A stretch of 64,000 nucleotides of DNA from Limosilactobacillus vaginalis DSM 5837 = ATCC 49540. Its GTDB lineage: Bacteria > Bacillota > Bacilli > Lactobacillales > Lactobacillaceae. The notes under the pieces are model-generated. The model was given only the letters and a program-made list of their open reading frames with translations, did no database searches and was not told the DNA's origin. Location: assembly GCF_000159435.1 (NCBI RefSeq), contig NZ_GG693413.1, forward strand, positions 103,233-167,232, written 5' to 3'. Positions 1 to 7,442 of the stretch are shown here, piece by piece. Within the stretch, counting starts at the first letter, position 1. Every line of letters begins with the position of its first letter. A program made the position numbers and the translations under genes.

Positions 1-225
1 ACATTGATTATTATAAATAAGCAAAAAATAATTGATTATTCCGTGAAATATTATCCTTCACAATAAACGAAAAGATTAATTTTCAAAAATTGTTCAGTAT
101 ATTTACCGTAAGCCACCTATATCTCTAATACAAAAATAGGTTACCCAATTGTATAATTAAAATCAGAAATATACCTCATCTTAAAAAATTAATTTTATTG
201 AATCGAAAGTGCAGGTCATGGGTTA

Positions 226-380
226 ATGAAGACGTTTAATGAACTAAATAGGCGAGAGCAGGAAGCATATTTAATGCTACCAATTCTTAGGGGATTGAAA
301 AATTAGGTGGCCAGGCTAGTACAAAGGAATTAAAAAGCATTGTAGTAGCTAATGACAGTGAAGTGCCCTACAATTGTTAG
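226..380 (+). pseudogene. Frameshifted remnant resembling an Mrr-type N-terminal winged-helix domain
   Basis: An ATG at 226 opens a 26-codon frame (MKTFNELNRREQ..., then LPILRGLKN) that stops at 304-306. Shifting frame within the A-run at 298-302 continues as KLGGQASTKELKSIV and VANDSEVP before the reading enters a hairpin at 358 and stops at 378. The joined reading, 'LPILR-LK-LGGQAsTKEL', resembles from memory the winged-helix N-terminal domain of Mrr-like restriction enzymes. Nothing of a nuclease domain follows, so it would be a decayed 5' fragment. The surrounding sequence is more AT-rich than the rest of the window, which fits a degraded accessory region. The family assignment is by eye and tentative. 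Confidence 0.35.
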
Positions 381-412
381 ATAAGAAATCTAATGATTGT
401 AGGGCACTTCAC
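358..412. repeat. 25-bp inverted repeat (long hairpin)
   Basis: The arm 358-382, beginning GTGAAGTGCCCTACAAT, is matched by its reverse complement at 388-412 with a 5-nt spacer. The only two differences would be G-U wobbles in RNA, so the stem is 25 bp. There is no T-run directly after either arm, so it is not a canonical intrinsic terminator. It could still end transcription of the minus-strand butA gene, or be a small repeat or mobile-element remnant that truncated the Mrr-like fragment. Confidence 0.75.
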
Positions 413-496
413 AGAGCCTCACTGACTTTTTTATGCTTTTAGGAAAAATGCTACATTGTAATATTTAAAATTCGTAGACGCATCCGTAAAACTTAA

Positions 497-1285
497 TTAA
501 ATAAATTGAACCCCACCGTCGATTTGGACTGCTTGACCGGTCATGTAGTCGGACTTGGTTGAAGCAAGGTAAGATACAAAGTTGGCAACATCTGATGGGT
601 GCTCAACACGACCAAGAGCGATTCCGTCAATGGCGGCCTTTAGGTATTGACCCTTTTCACCGCCGTTTTCTTCCACCATCTTTTCGTCGATGAAGTCCCA
701 CATATCAGTACCAACGATACCAGGGCAATATGCATTAACGGTGATGTTAAACTTAGCTAATTCTTTAGCAGCAACTTGAGTTAAGCCACGGATAGCAAAC
801 TTAGTTGAAGAGTAGGCACCGAGTTGTTCATAACCGATATGTCCAGCAATACTTGAAGCGTTGATAATCTTACGAATTTTATCGCCATCATCTTGCTTCT
901 TAAATTGTTCGGCAGCTGCTTGAATGCCAAAGAGAACACTGTCAACATTTGTTGCATAGATCTTATGGAAGTCTTCTGCAGATTCGTCAAGTAAGTTGCC
1001 AATTTGAGCAATCCCTGCATTATTAATGTAAGTATCAAGACGACCAAAGTTATCAACGGCTGTCTTAACAAGCATTTCGTGAGTACTCTTCTTGGAAACA
1101 TCACCTGGCGCAGAAACAACCTTAAATCCCTTATCAGCTAATTCCTTAGTAGTTTTATCGGTTTCGTCTTTATGGTAGCCATTAATAACCATTGCATAGC
1201 CATCCTTACCGAGCTGTTCAGCAATTCCTTTACCAATGCCACGACTACTACCAGTAATAACAGCGACTTTTTGTTCTTCAACCAT
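497..1285 (-). CDS. butA: Acetoin/diacetyl reductase ((S)-acetoin forming), SDR family
   Basis: Cytosolic short-chain dehydrogenase of 262 aa, probably interconverting diacetyl, acetoin and 2,3-butanediol with NAD(H). This is a redox sink at the end of pyruvate metabolism. The Rossmann motif TGSSRGIG is at residues 11-18, NNAG at 88-91, catalytic Ser about 145, and YSSTK at 158-162 gives Tyr158 and Lys162. The tail (CPGIVGTDMW, then YMTGQAVQIDGG) is typical of the BudC/ButA subfamily. The frame extends 9 codons upstream, but an AAAGGAG at a suitable distance favours the ATG at 1285. A possible cre lies about 77 bp upstream. The substrate is inferred from subfamily resemblance. Confidence 0.85.
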   Translation of the reverse strand: MVEEQKVAVITGSSRGIGKGIAEQLGKDGYAMVINGYHKDETDKTTKELADKGFKVVSAPGDVSKKSTHEMLVKTAVDNFGRLDTYINNAGIAQIGNLLDESAEDFHKIYATNVDSVLFGIQAAAEQFKKQDDGDKIRKIINASSIAGHIGYEQLGAYSSTKFAIRGLTQVAAKELAKFNITVNAYCPGIVGTDMWDFIDEKMVEENGGEKGQYLKAAIDGIALGRVEHPSDVANFVSYLASTKSDYMTGQAVQIDGGVQFI

Positions 1286-1361
1286 ACTAAGATCTCCTTT
1301 TATGATTAGCAAAGTTATCTATCAACATGTTTATTATTGCACGAAGTAGTGGAAAATGGGT

Positions 1362-1375
1362 AGAAAACGCTTTAA
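1362..1375 (-). promoter_or_regulatory. Candidate cre (CcpA) site upstream of butA
   Basis: AGAAAACGCTTTAA matches the cre consensus TGWAANCGNTNWCA at 12 of 14 positions. It lies about 77 bp upstream of the butA start. Catabolite control of an overflow reductase is plausible, but the two mismatches keep this weak. Confidence 0.3.
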
Positions 1376-1491
1376 TTTTAATTCTTCCCTTGTGTTAGTT
1401 GAAAGCTTTTCACGACTCCCTTTTAGATGGTAATGCCGAGTGAGGGTGTCCGTCGCCTAAATCATCTTTACATGAATCAACCTTAAAACAA

Positions 1492-1524
1492 AACCCAAGC
1501 ACCATTTTTCTTAACGCTTGGGTT
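1492..1524 (-). terminator. Intrinsic terminator of the DUF805 gene
   Basis: AACCCAAGC and GCTTGGGTT form a 9-bp stem. Read on the minus strand it is followed by TTGTTTT. It sits just past the stop codon at 1535. Confidence 0.75.
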
Positions 1525-1534
1525 CATTCTTAAA

Positions 1535-2026
1535 TTAATTTTCGTTCCGTAAACTAGGAATCTCTTGATCATTATCCTTGTTTGGACTCCACCAGCCTTG
1601 TTTATTAATATAGTTGCTTGGTAAGCACATGAAGACTAACACAACGATTTCTAAAGCAGCCATCAGTCCTTCGCAAAATGCGTTATCAACGTTTCCTAAA
1701 ACAACTGAAAAGAGCCAAACGGCAAATAGGAACCAACCGGAAAGGCCGACATCCCGAAGCCGACGAACAGTGATTGAAATTGCGGGAAAGATATTAGCAA
1801 ACCCGAAAACTCCCATGATAACTACGATGATTAGTACCATCCCCAGTCCTTGGGTTGTCCCGTTTACCAGGGAGCCAATTGATGAAACACCGGAAGCGGC
1901 TAGTAGAAGCCATAAAATAGCATAAATAATGACGTTCATTAACACTGCCCACCAGTAATCCGCCCGGTTTGAGGTGGCCTGGTATTTAAATGCGTTTTCC
2001 CAATAATATTTGTAAGCCTTTAACAT
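1535..2026 (-). CDS. DUF805 family membrane protein
   Basis: A 163-aa integral membrane protein of the DUF805 (YhaH-like) family. The N-terminal half has the family pattern of a short amphipathic start (YYWENAFKY), a charged patch (SNRADYWWA), a membrane segment, then the conserved ITVRRLRDVGLSGW loop followed by further hydrophobic segments. About four membrane segments are visible. An AGGAGG lies 9 nt before the ATG at 2026. It is flanked by its own terminator, so it appears monocistronic. No biochemical role is established for the family and I assign none. Confidence 0.85.
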   Translation of the reverse strand: MLKAYKYYWENAFKYQATSNRADYWWAVLMNVIIYAILWLLLAASGVSSIGSLVNGTTQGLGMVLIIVVIMGVFGFANIFPAISITVRRLRDVGLSGWFLFAVWLFSVVLGNVDNAFCEGLMAALEIVVLVFMCLPSNYINKQGWWSPNKDNDQEIPSLRNEN

Positions 2027-2154
2027 AATTACATTCCTCCTAATCCGTATCTCTACTATATCATATTAGTGGGGAATCTAATTATTATAAGAGCTTTCTC
2101 AAATCCTCATTTCACAGCATTTCACCTTCTTATAGGAAAGCACTGGAGCAGAAA

Positions 2155-2192
2155 AAGCTGTCACCTAGGTCAATCGATCTAAGTGACAGCTT
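2155..2192 (-). terminator. Intrinsic terminator downstream of the 2229-2966 dehydrogenase
   Basis: AAGCTGTCACCTAG pairs with CTAAGTGACAGCTT across a 10-nt loop. On the minus strand the stem is followed directly by TTTTTC. Confidence 0.8.
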
Positions 2193-2228
2193 ATTTGGTA
2201 TTAATGGCTAAAAACTGAGGAGCTATTT

Positions 2229-2966
2229 TTATTGAGCAGTATATCCGCCGTCAGTAACAAATTCAGAACCAGTACTGAATGAAGAACGGTCAGAGGCGAG
2301 GAATACACACATATTGGCGATTTCATCTGCGTCACCGAGCCGACCCATTGGGTGTAATGCTTCAAGGCTGGTCCGCATTTCTGGGTAAGCGTCAACCATT
2401 GGTGTATGAGCATAACCAGGGTGAACAGAGTTGATCCGAATTGGATAATTCTTGTCACAGCAATATAGGGCAGCGGACTTAGTAATTAGTCGAACGGCAC
2501 CCTTAGCGGCGTTGTAGGAGAAGAGGTTTGGAATCCCGATTAATCCAGCGATTGAGCAGAGGTTAATGATTGATCCACCATTTTTCTTCATGTGCTTGAT
2601 GGCATATTTTTGACCAAGCATAACCCCATCAAGGTCAACGGAAAGAATCTTGTGGAAGTCTTCCATCTTAACGTCTTCAGCATTATCGAACAGCAGGATT
2701 CCAGCGTTATTCAGCAAAACATTCACTGGGCCAAAAGTTTCTTCAGCTTTCTTAAATACTTCTGGCCATGAAGACTCATCGGAAACATCTTGCTTGATGA
2801 AAATGGCCTTATCACCAAATTGTTCAGCCTGCTTTTGCCCTTCAGCATCATCAACGTCAGTCATGACAACCTTGGCTCCTTCATCAATGAAGGCCTTGGT
2901 ACTTGCAAGACCGAACCCCTTAGCCGCACCAGTTACAATTGCAATTTTGCCTTCTAGTTCACCCAT
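2229..2966 (-). CDS. SDR family oxidoreductase related to Lactobacillus R-specific alcohol dehydrogenase
   Basis: Short-chain dehydrogenase of 245 aa acting on a ketone/secondary alcohol. The nucleotide motif TGAAKGFG is at 12-19, NNAG at 86-89, catalytic Ser138, Tyr151 and Lys155 (YNAAK). The C-terminal TGSEFVTDGGYTAQ and VHPGYAHTPMVD strongly resemble the R-specific alcohol dehydrogenases of L. brevis and L. kefiri. An Asp at residue 37, at the end of the second beta strand, is where those enzymes carry Gly and prefer NADP; Asp there favours NAD. The ATG at 2966 has AAAGGGTG upstream. A perfect cre 42 bp upstream predicts glucose repression. The physiological substrate is unknown. Confidence 0.85.
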   Translation of the reverse strand: MGELEGKIAIVTGAAKGFGLASTKAFIDEGAKVVMTDVDDAEGQKQAEQFGDKAIFIKQDVSDESSWPEVFKKAEETFGPVNVLLNNAGILLFDNAEDVKMEDFHKILSVDLDGVMLGQKYAIKHMKKNGGSIINLCSIAGLIGIPNLFSYNAAKGAVRLITKSAALYCCDKNYPIRINSVHPGYAHTPMVDAYPEMRTSLEALHPMGRLGDADEIANMCVFLASDRSSFSTGSEFVTDGGYTAQ

Positions 2967-3008
2967 AAAGAAACACCCTTTCTATATAAAAACCAACATT
3001 AATTTATT

Positions 3009-3022
3009 TGTAATCGCTTACA
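3009..3022. promoter_or_regulatory. cre (CcpA) operator, perfect consensus
   Basis: TGTAATCGCTTACA matches TGWAANCGNTNWCA at all 14 positions. It is centred about 50 bp upstream of the dehydrogenase start at 2966, a position compatible with repression of that promoter. Confidence 0.8.
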
Positions 3023-3248
3023 TGTTAATGTTATCACTAAATAATAGATAAAACAAACTTAATTGATGATAAAAGGTGATTAACCTTGTGACTTTATGGT
3101 TGGAACTCCTCTGTTGGCTAAGTCTTAATGTTAAGCAACTTATTTAATTGCATATTTATTTTGATATATTTAATATAATGTATTATTATTCATTAATAAC
3201 GAATGATTTTAGTGTTATATGAATATCAGTTGTATGATATGATTTTAT

Positions 3249-3262
3249 TGTAAACGATTATA
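3249..3262. promoter_or_regulatory. cre (CcpA) operator, one mismatch
   Basis: TGTAAACGATTATA matches the cre consensus at 13 of 14 positions. It lies 30 bp before the peptidase start and just downstream of a TATGAT hexamer at 3233-3238, so bound CcpA would overlap the transcription start region. Confidence 0.6.
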
Positions 3263-3291
3263 TTGATGGATATTTTTTAGGAGGGGTCATC

Positions 3292-4446
3292 ATGGAAAAG
3301 CAGAAGCAAATTGATATTCTAGCGAAGTTAATCAGTATTAAGTCAGTAAACGATAACGAGAGTGAAGTGGCTGACTATATCGAATCACTTTTTGCGCCAT
3401 ATCAAGATCAGGGAGTTCAGATTGATCGGGTTCAATACGCTCCGGGACGAGATAATTTGGTAGTGACAATTGGTTCTGGTGACCAGATTTTGGGCTTCTC
3501 TGGTCATGAAGATGTGGTTTCTGCTGGGGATGAATCCGATTGGCAGACGGATCCATTCCAAGCAACGATAAAAGATGGCAATTTATATGGTCGTGGAGCT
3601 TCTGATATGAAGAGTGGGTTAGCTGCTTTAATTATCAGTATGCTGGAGATGCTCGAAGATAATTCAGTTCCCGGGAAAATTAGGTTACTTTGTACGGTTG
3701 GTGAAGAAACAGGTGAGTATGGTGCGGCCCAGCTCACTAAAGAAGGTTATGCGGATGGGTTAGCTGGTCTAATCATTGCTGAACCAGGGAATGATATGAC
3801 TGAGATCGGTTACACGTCAAAGGGAGTCATTGATTATATTGTTACCTCAGTAGGAAAACAGGCTCATAGTTCTCAACCGGAAAAGGGAATCAATGCAATT
3901 GATCACCTGATTGATTTTGCAACCCAGGTAAAGCCGTTAATGGCCCAGTTTGATCAGGAAAACCCAATTCTGGGTAAGCTGACCCATGTTCAATCCGTTT
4001 TCCAGGGTGGTTCACAGATTAATTCCGTTCCTGATAAGGCAATTATTAAAGGAAATATTCGAACAATCCCTGAATACCCGAATAAGGTCGTCTTTACTGC
4101 CTTAAATGATCTGGTAGAGAAGTTGAATCAAAAGGATGGCTATGATTTAAGTATTCGTTATAGTTTTCCGGAAGAAGCGATGCCGGGAGACAAGAATGCT
4201 CCATTGATTAAGCTGATGGAAAAGGTTCATGGTGAAATATTTAAGGATCGTCCTGTAAAGGCAATTGGCCAATCTGGAGCAAGTGATGGATCAGAATTTC
4301 TCCATGGAAAAGGTGACTTTGCAATTGCAGAAATTGGACCAGGAAACAATACGCAACACCAAACTGATGAATTCGTGAACGTTGAAACTTTTTATAAGTC
4401 AATCGAATTCTATAAACAAGTAGCTAAAAAATTCTTTGCAAAGTAG
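3292..4446 (+). CDS. M20 family metallopeptidase/deacylase (ArgE/DapE type)
   Basis: A 384-aa cytosolic di-zinc hydrolase of the ArgE/DapE/ACY1 group, which cleaves N-acyl amino acids or small peptides. Metal-binding landmarks are GHEDVV, GRGASDMKSG, GEETGEYGA and a late His in IGPGNNTQHQTDE. The usual His-x-Asp metal motif reads HED. A GGAGGGG precedes the ATG. The next gene starts 8 bp downstream and encodes a membrane carrier, so the pair probably imports a substrate and hydrolyses it. Such genes are often labelled dapE, but diaminopimelate synthesis is not supported by this context. A cre in the promoter suggests catabolite repression. Confidence 0.85.
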   Translation: MEKQKQIDILAKLISIKSVNDNESEVADYIESLFAPYQDQGVQIDRVQYAPGRDNLVVTIGSGDQILGFSGHEDVVSAGDESDWQTDPFQATIKDGNLYGRGASDMKSGLAALIISMLEMLEDNSVPGKIRLLCTVGEETGEYGAAQLTKEGYADGLAGLIIAEPGNDMTEIGYTSKGVIDYIVTSVGKQAHSSQPEKGINAIDHLIDFATQVKPLMAQFDQENPILGKLTHVQSVFQGGSQINSVPDKAIIKGNIRTIPEYPNKVVFTALNDLVEKLNQKDGYDLSIRYSFPEEAMPGDKNAPLIKLMEKVHGEIFKDRPVKAIGQSGASDGSEFLHGKGDFAIAEIGPGNNTQHQTDEFVNVETFYKSIEFYKQVAKKFFAK

Positions 4447-4454
4447 GTGAGCTT

Positions 4455-5969
4455 ATGGAGAAAGAAGTACAGAAGAAGCACCGGTTTCATATGCCCTCGG
4501 CCTTTACAATTCTCTTCTTACTGATTGCTTTAATTGCTGTCTTGACCTGGATTATACCGGCTGGGGAATACAAAGTTAATAGTGCGGGAAATATGATCTC
4601 CGGGACCTATCACACGGTTGCTAGTCACCCGCAAGGAATTTGGGACATCTTTATGGCACCAGTTATTGGAATGATTGGTGATAAAGCAACTACTGGTGCG
4701 ATTGATATTGCCCTTTTTATTCTGGTTATTGGTGGCTTTCTGGGTGTCGTTAATAAGACTGGAGCTTTGGACGACGGTATTCGTTCCATTGTGGAAAATT
4801 CTAAGGGACACGAAAAACGGCTGATTATTGTCTTGACAATTATCTTTGCGATCGGTGGTTCAACTTATGGAATGGGTGAAGAAACCCTCGCATTTTTCCC
4901 GCTGATCGTTCCAATCATGATGGGAGTCGGCTACGATTCACTCGTTGCTGCTGGGATTATTTTACTCGGAACTCGGGTTGGTGATTTAGCATCAACAGTT
5001 AACCCGTTCTCCACCGGAGTCGCTTCTGGTATCATTAAAATTTCTCCTGGATCAGGACTTGGTTCCCGGATCATCCTATTAATCATTGTTACCGGCTTAA
5101 CGATTGCTTTCGTGTTACGTTATGCTGACAAGATCAAGAAGGATCCAACGAAGTCATTAGTTTATTCACAACGAAAAGAAGATATGAAGTTCTTTGAAGT
5201 TGATCAGCGGACGACAAAACCACAACCGTTAACTAAGGTTCAAAAACACGTCCTCTGGGTTTTTGCTTTAACGTTTATCATTATGATTGTGGGGTTGGTT
5301 CCTTGGACAAGTATTAATAAGTCCTGGACCTTCTTTGAAAGCTTTACTAAATGGCTAACCCAAATTCCGTTCTTCGGTGACTTTTTAGGTGCTGATATGA
5401 CGGCATTGGGTAGTTGGTACTTTAACGAAATTACGATGCTGTTCTTATTTATGTCGGTCGTCATTATGTTTGTTGGTCACATTAAAGAAAATGAATTTAT
5501 CAATTCCTTTATGAGCGGAATGAGTGATTTACTGAATGTTGCCATTATTGTTGCGGTTGCTCGGGGGATCCAGGTTGTTATGAATAACGGTAAGATTACC
5601 GGAACAATCCTTCATTGGGGTGAACTTTCTTTAGCGGGAATGCCTAAAGCTGCTTTTATTATCTTGGCCTTTGTCTTCTTTATTATTCTTTCGTTCCTTA
5701 TCCCATCAAGTTCAGGCCTAGCCGCAGCAACGATGGGGATTATGGGCTCGTTGGCTCAATTTGCCCACGTTGACGGGAGTGTATTGGTTACTTCTTACCA
5801 GGCTGCTACGGGATTAATTACTGCAATTACACCGACTGCTGGAATGCTAGTTGGCGCCCTCGCTCTTTCACGGATCCCAATTACGATCTATTGGAAATGG
5901 GTCTATAAATTCATTCTGCTCCTATTCTTAGTAACTTGTGTTTACCTCGCAATCTTAACAGCACTTTAA
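4455..5969 (+). CDS. YfcC/DcuC-type membrane carrier
   Basis: A 504-aa polytopic transporter of the YfcC family (C4-dicarboxylate anaerobic carrier fold, AbgT/arginine-ornithine antiporter relatives). It opens with a short basic cytoplasmic tail, then FTILFLLIALIAVLTWIIPAGEY, the family's first membrane helix. About 11-12 hydrophobic segments are visible, with GGSTYGMGEE and LIPSSSGLAAATMG as likely re-entrant/substrate loops. It is the second gene of a two-gene operon with the M20 hydrolase (8-bp gap, AGGTGAG ribosome site). Amino-acid or peptide-derived substrates are likely; the exact one cannot be read from the sequence. Confidence 0.8.
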   Translation: MEKEVQKKHRFHMPSAFTILFLLIALIAVLTWIIPAGEYKVNSAGNMISGTYHTVASHPQGIWDIFMAPVIGMIGDKATTGAIDIALFILVIGGFLGVVNKTGALDDGIRSIVENSKGHEKRLIIVLTIIFAIGGSTYGMGEETLAFFPLIVPIMMGVGYDSLVAAGIILLGTRVGDLASTVNPFSTGVASGIIKISPGSGLGSRIILLIIVTGLTIAFVLRYADKIKKDPTKSLVYSQRKEDMKFFEVDQRTTKPQPLTKVQKHVLWVFALTFIIMIVGLVPWTSINKSWTFFESFTKWLTQIPFFGDFLGADMTALGSWYFNEITMLFLFMSVVIMFVGHIKENEFINSFMSGMSDLLNVAIIVAVARGIQVVMNNGKITGTILHWGELSLAGMPKAAFIILAFVFFIILSFLIPSSSGLAAATMGIMGSLAQFAHVDGSVLVTSYQAATGLITAITPTAGMLVGALALSRIPITIYWKWVYKFILLLFLVTCVYLAILTAL

Positions 5970-5974
5970 AAGTA

Positions 5975-6022
5975 AAGCAGGCAAGTGATCGTCAGCCAAT
6001 TCAATCCCTTGTCTGCTTTTAA
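5975..6022. terminator. Bidirectional terminator between convergent genes
   Basis: AAAGCAGGCAAG and CTTGTCTGCTTTT form an imperfect stem around a long loop, with T-rich sequence on the plus strand. It separates the carrier gene from the convergent aldo/keto reductase. Confidence 0.6.
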
Positions 6023-6034
6023 TTATTCAAATTG

Positions 6035-6913
6035 CTAAAATTCGCCTGGCTTAGCAATGTAATCATCAAGGCCATTTGGATTTCCAGACCACTTATATTT
6101 GTCATACCAGATTGAGTGCCTTTCTTCATCGAGCATTGCAATTGCTTCCATTTCATCCGCGTCTAATTCAAAATCATAGACATCGCGATTTTCTCGCATC
6201 CGTTCTTCATGAATCGATTTAGGGATAACGATGAAGCCTTGCTGAAGCTCCCAGCGAAGGATCACTTGTGCTGGTGACTTCCCATGCTCCTTAGCAATCT
6301 TATTAATCACTGGACTATTTAGTAGTTGACCATTGCCTAGCGGTGACCAAGCCTCTAATTGAATGTGATTATCCTGACAGAAAGCAACGGTATCCGGTTG
6401 GTGAATTCGTGGGTTGAACTCAATTTGGTTGACCATTGGCATGATATTAGCATGATCCATTAAATTTTGGAGGTGGTCAACGTCAAAGTTGCAAACACCA
6501 ATTGCCCGCGCCTGACCATCGTTATAAATAGCCTCTAGTGCTCGCCAGCTTTCAATATATTTATTAAACACGGGCCAGTGAAGAAGGAGGAGATCAACAT
6601 GGTCGGTTCCAAGCTTCTTTAATTGCTCATTAAAGGCATTCCGAAGCTTATCGAAGTCTCCTTGGTCCCCGTTGAAAATCTTGGTAGTAAGGAAAAGCTG
6701 CTTTTGCTCAATCCCTGAGTCTTTAATTCCTTGACCAACCTGTTCTTCATTTCCGTATTGTTTAGCAGTATCAATTAACCGATAGTGATTTTTGATCGCG
6801 TCAGTAACGACTTTGGCGGTTTGATTAAACGGAATTTTCCAAACTCCAAAACCAATTTGCGGCATTTCAATCCCGTTATTTAGCTTGATTAATTTTTGTT
6901 GATTTTCATTCAA
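6035..6913 (-). CDS. Aldo/keto reductase (2,5-diketo-D-gluconate reductase-like)
   Basis: NADPH-dependent carbonyl reductase of the AKR5-like group, TIM-barrel fold, about 292 aa. The catalytic tetrad is visible: Asp and Tyr in RLIDTAKQYGNE, Lys in TTKIFN, His in LLLHWP. IPKSIHEERMREN near the C-terminus is the cofactor-phosphate binding loop. The frame can begin at a GTG at 6922, but that codon overlaps the ribosome site AGAAGG. A TTG at 6913 lies 8 nt from it and gives the better start. It is monocistronic and convergent with the carrier gene. The true substrate is unknown. Confidence 0.85.
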   Translation of the reverse strand: MNENQQKLIKLNNGIEMPQIGFGVWKIPFNQTAKVVTDAIKNHYRLIDTAKQYGNEEQVGQGIKDSGIEQKQLFLTTKIFNGDQGDFDKLRNAFNEQLKKLGTDHVDLLLLHWPVFNKYIESWRALEAIYNDGQARAIGVCNFDVDHLQNLMDHANIMPMVNQIEFNPRIHQPDTVAFCQDNHIQLEAWSPLGNGQLLNSPVINKIAKEHGKSPAQVILRWELQQGFIVIPKSIHEERMRENRDVYDFELDADEMEAIAMLDEERHSIWYDKYKWSGNPNGLDDYIAKPGEF

Positions 6914-6985
6914 CACTTTCACCTTCTTAGGTTAATTTTAGCAGTAATTGTTCTGAGTGATGCAAGTGAATTATATTTAACCGGT

Positions 6986-7393
6986 TTATTTCCATTGATA
7001 ATTCTTTTGAGTAGCCCTTTTAAGGCCAATTACTTTCTTATTGCATTTAACTTTGATCGTTTCTGGATGACTACAATCATTTGACTGAACTGATCTGGTA
7101 AGAGCGAAGGCTTGATTACTGATGCTTGTCTTGTCGCTTTTGGTCATTTTTTGAAAACCCGGCTTGACTTGAATGATAATTGTTTTGCGATCAAGATAAT
7201 AAATCCTCTGAATATATTTTGCATAATCATAATTTCCTGGATCGCTGTCGGCATAACTTTGATGGTCCCCAAGGTCTTCAGCAAGCTGGTGGTTGATATT
7301 TCTTAAGGGTTGTTGCTTAGCATTTGCATTGCCAATGTTTAGGATTAGACTAAAAGATAAGATTAATAAAATAATGAACGGGTTTTTATGCAT
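6986..7393 (-). CDS. Small secreted protein of unknown function
   Basis: A 135-aa protein with a clear signal peptide: MHKNP, a hydrophobic core of about 15 residues, then NANA before KQQP, which fits a signal peptidase I site near residue 25. The mature part is basic and hydrophilic with one stretch TIIIQVKPGFQKM that looks like a beta strand. No cell-wall anchor or lipobox is present, so release to the medium is likely. AAGGAG precedes the ATG at good spacing. I do not recognise a family. It is divergent from the dipeptide epimerase, and its stop lies about 70 bp past the aldo/keto reductase start. Confidence 0.65.
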   Translation of the reverse strand: MHKNPFIILLILSFSLILNIGNANAKQQPLRNINHQLAEDLGDHQSYADSDPGNYDYAKYIQRIYYLDRKTIIIQVKPGFQKMTKSDKTSISNQAFALTRSVQSNDCSHPETIKVKCNKKVIGLKRATQKNYQWK

Positions 7394-7442
7394 AATATAC
7401 TCCTTAGTTGCTTAAAATTGATAAAGGTGCGAGGTGCTTTTA

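Larger units (their letters stand above)
2967..3291. other. Divergent intergenic control region
   Basis: This 325-bp AT-rich gap separates the minus-strand dehydrogenase from the plus-strand peptidase/carrier operon. It carries a perfect cre near the left gene, a near-perfect cre near the right gene and several TATAAT-like hexamers (for example 3174-3179 and 3233-3238). No ORF with a ribosome binding site was seen. Confidence 0.7.

Noticed and set aside
781-1119. 112-codon minus-strand ORF inside butA
   Set aside because: Shadow frame of a clearly recognisable SDR gene; no ribosome site and no protein-like domain.
1400-1460. Possible hairpin/regulatory element in the butA-DUF805 gap
   Set aside because: Only short imperfect pairings (GACTCCC with GAGGGTGTC) were visible, with no T-run or matching upstream signals.
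1614-1925. Plus-strand 103-codon ORF opposite the DUF805 gene
   Set aside because: Antisense to a real membrane protein gene; composition (many Ser, Arg, Pro) is typical of an antisense frame.
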